A stretch of DNA of 64,000 nt from an uncultured Bacilli bacterium (lineage in GTDB: Bacteria; Bacillota_I; Bacilli_A; RF39; UBA660). The stretch lies in contig CAKPGR010000003.1 of NCBI GenBank assembly GCA_934155005.1, positions 1-64,000 of the forward strand. Reading direction: 5' to 3'. Below, piece by piece: positions 60,904-64,000 of this stretch; positions within the stretch are counted from its first letter, which is position 1, and each line of letters opens with the position of its first letter. The notes below the pieces were generated by a model that worked only from the letters and a program-made list of their open reading frames with translations, ran no database searches and was not told where the DNA came from. The position numbers were made by a program, and so were the translations under genes.

Positions 60904-62031
60904 TTCACTTTCAATCAATTTAACTTTATCTTGTTCATTTAATATAGAAGCATAACAACAAGTACTTCTAAATTCAATATCAAGCATTTTATTTTTAATA
61001 GTTGAGAAATTAGTTATAATAGGTATATTGATAGAATCTTTGATATTCTTTAAAAATAAACGACCGTTATTTGAAAAACCTAGTATCCTAATATATTCAA
61101 TATGATCAAAATTTTTTATTTCTTCTTTTGTTATATTACACATTATATGAATAAACATTCTATTTAATTTATTATAAGTATATCTTTTTGTTTTAATTTT
61201 TAAAATAAGTTCATCTAATGATTTAGCTTTAACAATAAATTTGTTAATTCTATTATCAATTCCTTCGTCAACAGTTAGAAATTTATCAAGATTATCTCTA
61301 TTAATTAAAATATTATATTTTATTAGTGGAAAATAATCATCTGTAAAATGAAGTTTTTGATTTAAAAAATTTAGTGTATAAATAGGAACTTGATTTTCAA
61401 CATTTTCATTATTTTTTAATGCATATCTTATACTTGTCGCACTACTCATAAAGTCAGATAATTCAGTACAATTATAGTTATCGTTTCTTTTAATAGTTAT
61501 AGGTTTTATTTTACTTTTTCTTTTTAAAATTTCTCTAATATAAGTTATACCTAATATATCATTAGGTTTAGATATACTAGTTCCAGTTAAATCGGTTAAA
61601 GCCTTAGATAAAGCAGTAGGATAATTAATACCCTCATTTAAATATTCTTTTACAAGATAATTATATTTTTTATTTTCTAGTTGAATTTTAGCTAAATTAG
61701 TTAATTTTTCTACATCATTTGATTCACTTCCAAATACTAAATAATCAATATTTAATGTATCTAAAATTTCAATACTCGCTTTTGCAAAAACATCCGCACT
61801 TTGAACAGCAAAAACAAAAGGTAATTCAACAACTAAATCAACTCCATAATGAAGTGCGATAGCTGTTTTATCCCATTTATTAATAACGCTAACATCTCCT
61901 CTTTCAGTAAAATTACCACTCATTACAAGTATTATATTAGATTTAGGAAACATTTCTTTTATTTTTTTTAGATGAAATAAATGTCCATTATGAAATGGAT
62001 TATATTCACAAATAATTCCAACATTAACCAT
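60877..62031 (-). CDS. tmcAL: tRNA(Met) cytidine acetate ligase
   Basis: 384 aa (YlbM/DUF795 family). Adenylates acetate and acetylates C34 of elongator tRNA-Met. IICEYNPFHNGH is the HxGH nucleotidyltransferase signature; MSGNFTERGDVSVINKW and LPFVFAVQSADVFAKASI follow in the family order. AGGTGAT ribosome binding site on the minus strand. Confidence 0.94.
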   Translation of the reverse strand: MVNVGIICEYNPFHNGHLFHLKKIKEMFPKSNIILVMSGNFTERGDVSVINKWDKTAIALHYGVDLVVELPFVFAVQSADVFAKASIEILDTLNIDYLVFGSESNDVEKLTNLAKIQLENKKYNYLVKEYLNEGINYPTALSKALTDLTGTSISKPNDILGITYIREILKRKSKIKPITIKRNDNYNCTELSDFMSSATSIRYALKNNENVENQVPIYTLNFLNQKLHFTDDYFPLIKYNILINRDNLDKFLTVDEGIDNRINKFIVKAKSLDELILKIKTKRYTYNKLNRMFIHIMCNITKEEIKNFDHIEYIRILGFSNNGRLFLKNIKDSINIPIITNFSTIKNKMLDIEFRSTCCYASILNEQDKVKLIESEYKNYPIQG

Positions 62032-62093
62032 ACTATCACCTACACATATTTTAACACATAACTTAAAACTTATAAAGTTAGTAAAAATATTTT

Positions 62094-63023
62094 CTAACTA
62101 ACTTTATCACCTTGATAAATATTTCTTTTAACCATTTCCTTATCAATATTATTTAGGACACAAAACTTTTTAACTAACCAATTAGGTTCAATTAAATCTT
62201 CTTTTTTTGGATCGCCTGTTATTCTATTAATAACAATTTCAGGCCTTAGATATTCTAGTTGTGTGCAAACAATATCTACATATTCATCAATTGTTAGAAC
62301 ATGAAAGGGGTTTTCTTTGTACATCTTTTCTAATTTAGTTTTTTTAACAATAGATAACATATGTATTTTAATTCCTTGAATATCTAATTTATTTAAATAT
62401 TTAACTGTTTCAATCATCATTTCTTTTGTTTCATAAGGAAGCCCATTAATGATATGAACAACAACATTAATATTTCTTTTTCTAAGTTCTAAAACGCAAT
62501 CATAAAAACATTTTAAAGAGTGACATCTATTAATTAAAATGGAAGTTTGCTCGTGAATTGTTTGAAGACCAAGTTCAATAGTTAAATAAGTTCTTTTACT
62601 AAGATCTTCTAAGTAATCATAACATTCAGGCGTTATAGCATCAGGTCTTGTAGCAATATTAATTCCAACAACTCCTTCTAGTTTAATAACACTCTCAAAC
62701 TTTTCTTTTAAAATATCAACAGGGGCATATGTATTAGTATTAGCTTGAAAATAGGCTATATATTTATTGCTATCCCATTTATTTTTCATCATATTTTTAA
62801 TATCATTGAATTGTTTGATTAAACTATCATTTTTATTGCCTGCAAATTCACCACTACCATTAGAGCAATAAATACAGCCACCACTTCCAACAGTGCCATC
62901 AATGTTTGGACAAGAAAATCCAGCATTAAGACTAACTTTAAATACCTTAGAATTAAATTTGTTTTTATAAAAATAATCTAAGGTATGATATCTTTTATTA
63001 GAATTACTATAAATAAAAGTCAT
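62094..63023 (-). CDS. TIGR01212-type radical SAM protein (YtqA-like)
   Basis: 309 aa. Cys cluster in FSCPNIDGTVGSGGCIYC (C-x11-C-xx-C), then GEFAG, IAYFQANTNTYAP and GINIATRPDAI, ELGLQTIHEQT: the elongator-protein-like radical SAM order of YtqA. Role in tRNA modification is suspected for the family, not proven. TGGTGATT ribosome binding site. Confidence 0.9.
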   Translation of the reverse strand: MTFIYSNSNKRYHTLDYFYKNKFNSKVFKVSLNAGFSCPNIDGTVGSGGCIYCSNGSGEFAGNKNDSLIKQFNDIKNMMKNKWDSNKYIAYFQANTNTYAPVDILKEKFESVIKLEGVVGINIATRPDAITPECYDYLEDLSKRTYLTIELGLQTIHEQTSILINRCHSLKCFYDCVLELRKRNINVVVHIINGLPYETKEMMIETVKYLNKLDIQGIKIHMLSIVKKTKLEKMYKENPFHVLTIDEYVDIVCTQLEYLRPEIVINRITGDPKKEDLIEPNWLVKKFCVLNNIDKEMVKRNIYQGDKVS

Positions 63024-63123
63024 AAAATCACCACATATTTATTATAATATATAAATTGAAGTTTTTGTGAAAAAACTTTATAAAAACAAATAATTTTGAT
63101 ATAATTATAGAGGAGGTAATAAT

Positions 63124-64000
63124 ATGAAAAAAAATAGCTTTTTAAAAGCACTAGTAATTGTTTTTTTAGTTTATGTTGTTCTTAGTTGGATAATTCCAGT
63201 TGGATATTTTAGCAGTGGTAAATTAGTTACTGATGCAACTTCACCTGTTGGAATATTTGATTTAATACTTTATCCAATTATAGCTGGAACAAGTTCTGTT
63301 TTCTTACTTACAGCCATAGTTATTCTACTTATGGGTGGATTATATGGTGTTTTAAATAAGACAGGTGCTTATTCAAAAATAACAGAAGGTATAGCAAAAA
63401 AATTCAAAGGTAAAGAAAAAAGAGTTTTAGTATTTATTACTTTATTCTTTGTTATTTTAACATCTTTTACAGGGTTAACTTTGCCAATGTTTATGTTAGT
63501 TCCATTTATGGCAACTGTATTGATGTTATTAGGTTATAGTAAATTTACATCTTGTCTTTCAACAATAGGTGGTATTTTGATTGGTAATTTAGCTTCAACT
63601 TATGGATTTAATGTTGCAGGTTATATATCTTATTTAACTGAAAACATTAATGATTCTATAATTTTTAGAGTTTTATTATTAGTAGTTGTATCAGGTGTCT
63701 TAATTTATACATTACTTAAAACATCTAAAATTAATAAGAAAAAAGAAGAAAATATTCCATTATATGAAAAAAATATTGATAAAAATGCAAATACTAAACC
63801 AATAGTTATCTTATCAATTATTTCATTTATTTTAGTATTAGTTGGAATGATAAATTGGAACGCTGTATTTGGAATTGAATTATTTGAAAATATTCATAAA
63901 TCTATTACAGAGTTTGAAATAGGTGGATATACATTATTTGGTAATTTAATTGGAACATTACCTGCTATTGGATCGTGGACAAATTATGAATTAGCTCTAA
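63124..64000 (+). CDS. YfcC-family/DcuC-like membrane transporter (3' truncated by window)
   Basis: About 292 residues visible: a highly hydrophobic protein with at least seven helices, starting MKKNSFLKALVIVFLVY. VLSWIIPVGYF, MGGLYGVLNKTGAYSKITEGI and SFTGLTLPMFMLVPFM are typical of the YfcC/C4-dicarboxylate anaerobic carrier superfamily, which also includes arginine-ornithine-type and peptide-related carriers; the substrate cannot be named. GAGGAGG ribosome binding site; continues beyond the window. Confidence 0.85.
   Translation, partial: MKKNSFLKALVIVFLVYVVLSWIIPVGYFSSGKLVTDATSPVGIFDLILYPIIAGTSSVFLLTAIVILLMGGLYGVLNKTGAYSKITEGIAKKFKGKEKRVLVFITLFFVILTSFTGLTLPMFMLVPFMATVLMLLGYSKFTSCLSTIGGILIGNLASTYGFNVAGYISYLTENINDSIIFRVLLLVVVSGVLIYTLLKTSKINKKKEENIPLYEKNIDKNANTKPIVILSIISFILVLVGMINWNAVFGIELFENIHKSITEFEIGGYTLFGNLIGTLPAIGSWTNYELAL

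Overview
The window is strongly AT-rich, uses the standard code (TGA is a normal stop, e.g. at 11455, 27442, 37298, 51765) and carries walled low-GC Gram-positive gene orders: dnaD-nth-ponA-recU, gpsB-rnpB, rodZ-pgsA-recA, yebE-like, T-box-serS, ywiB-argS-rpoE. Together with two class A PBPs, RNA polymerase delta, a Bacillus-type LexA box and Gram-positive-style ribosome binding sites, this points to an uncultured, probably small-genome member of the Bacilli (relatives of Erysipelotrichia/RF39-type gut lineages are plausible, but the species cannot be named from sequence alone). No insertion sequences, phage genes, relaxase or CRISPR array were seen.

Layout. 1-6.6 kb: end of an Ig-repeat surface protein, a short CCA-adding-type nucleotidyltransferase, dnaD, nth, then ponA and recU on the minus strand. 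6.7-10 kb: gpsB, RNase P RNA, rodZ, pgsA, LexA-controlled recA. 10-12.4 kb: an unassigned operon with a thymidylate-kinase-like enzyme and a protein carrying CheD-type catalytic residues. 12.4-14.2 kb: tRNA-Ile, a PP2C-like phosphatase, and a compact type I toxin-antitoxin-like locus (30-aa hydrophobic peptide on the minus strand, converging small RNA on the plus strand). 14.4-17.7 kb: gatCAB behind a short leader that is itself an intrinsic terminator. 17.7-27.7 kb: a type VII (ESX/Yuk-like) secretion island with a G9 tract inside its promoter spacer, an ESX-like substrate, three small helical proteins, EssC, an EsaB-like protein, a DUF4176 protein, an 817-aa putative effector with a transglutaminase-like Cys-His-Asp domain, and a small possible immunity protein. 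27.7-30.6 kb: three tandem VanY-type carboxypeptidases. 30.6-39.4 kb: housekeeping (UPF0316, T-box/GNAT/serS, variant kinase, CDF transporter, mutM, Y-family polymerase, tex).

39.5-54.5 kb holds the most striking island: a single-direction cluster with parts of a Gram-positive type IV secretion machine (VirB2-like, VirB6-like, VirB3/PrgI-like, VirB4 split in two genes, NlpC/P60 VirB1-like hydrolase, VirD4 coupling ATPase) mixed with a TadZ/CpaE-like ATPase, three small membrane proteins that share an N-terminal M(K/R)EAxG motif, a lipoprotein and a GH73+C39-type bifunctional wall protein, but with no relaxase. It is followed by a rhodanese, a GH25 lysozyme and a structured leader-like element. 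56.3-64 kb returns to housekeeping: a second class A PBP, ywiB-argS-rpoE, tmcAL, a TIGR01212-type radical SAM protein and the start of a YfcC-type transporter.

The cell-envelope theme is heavy: two PBPs, three VanY enzymes, three further wall hydrolases and two secretion systems are packed into 64 kb, consistent with a walled host-associated bacterium that invests in surface export and wall remodelling.
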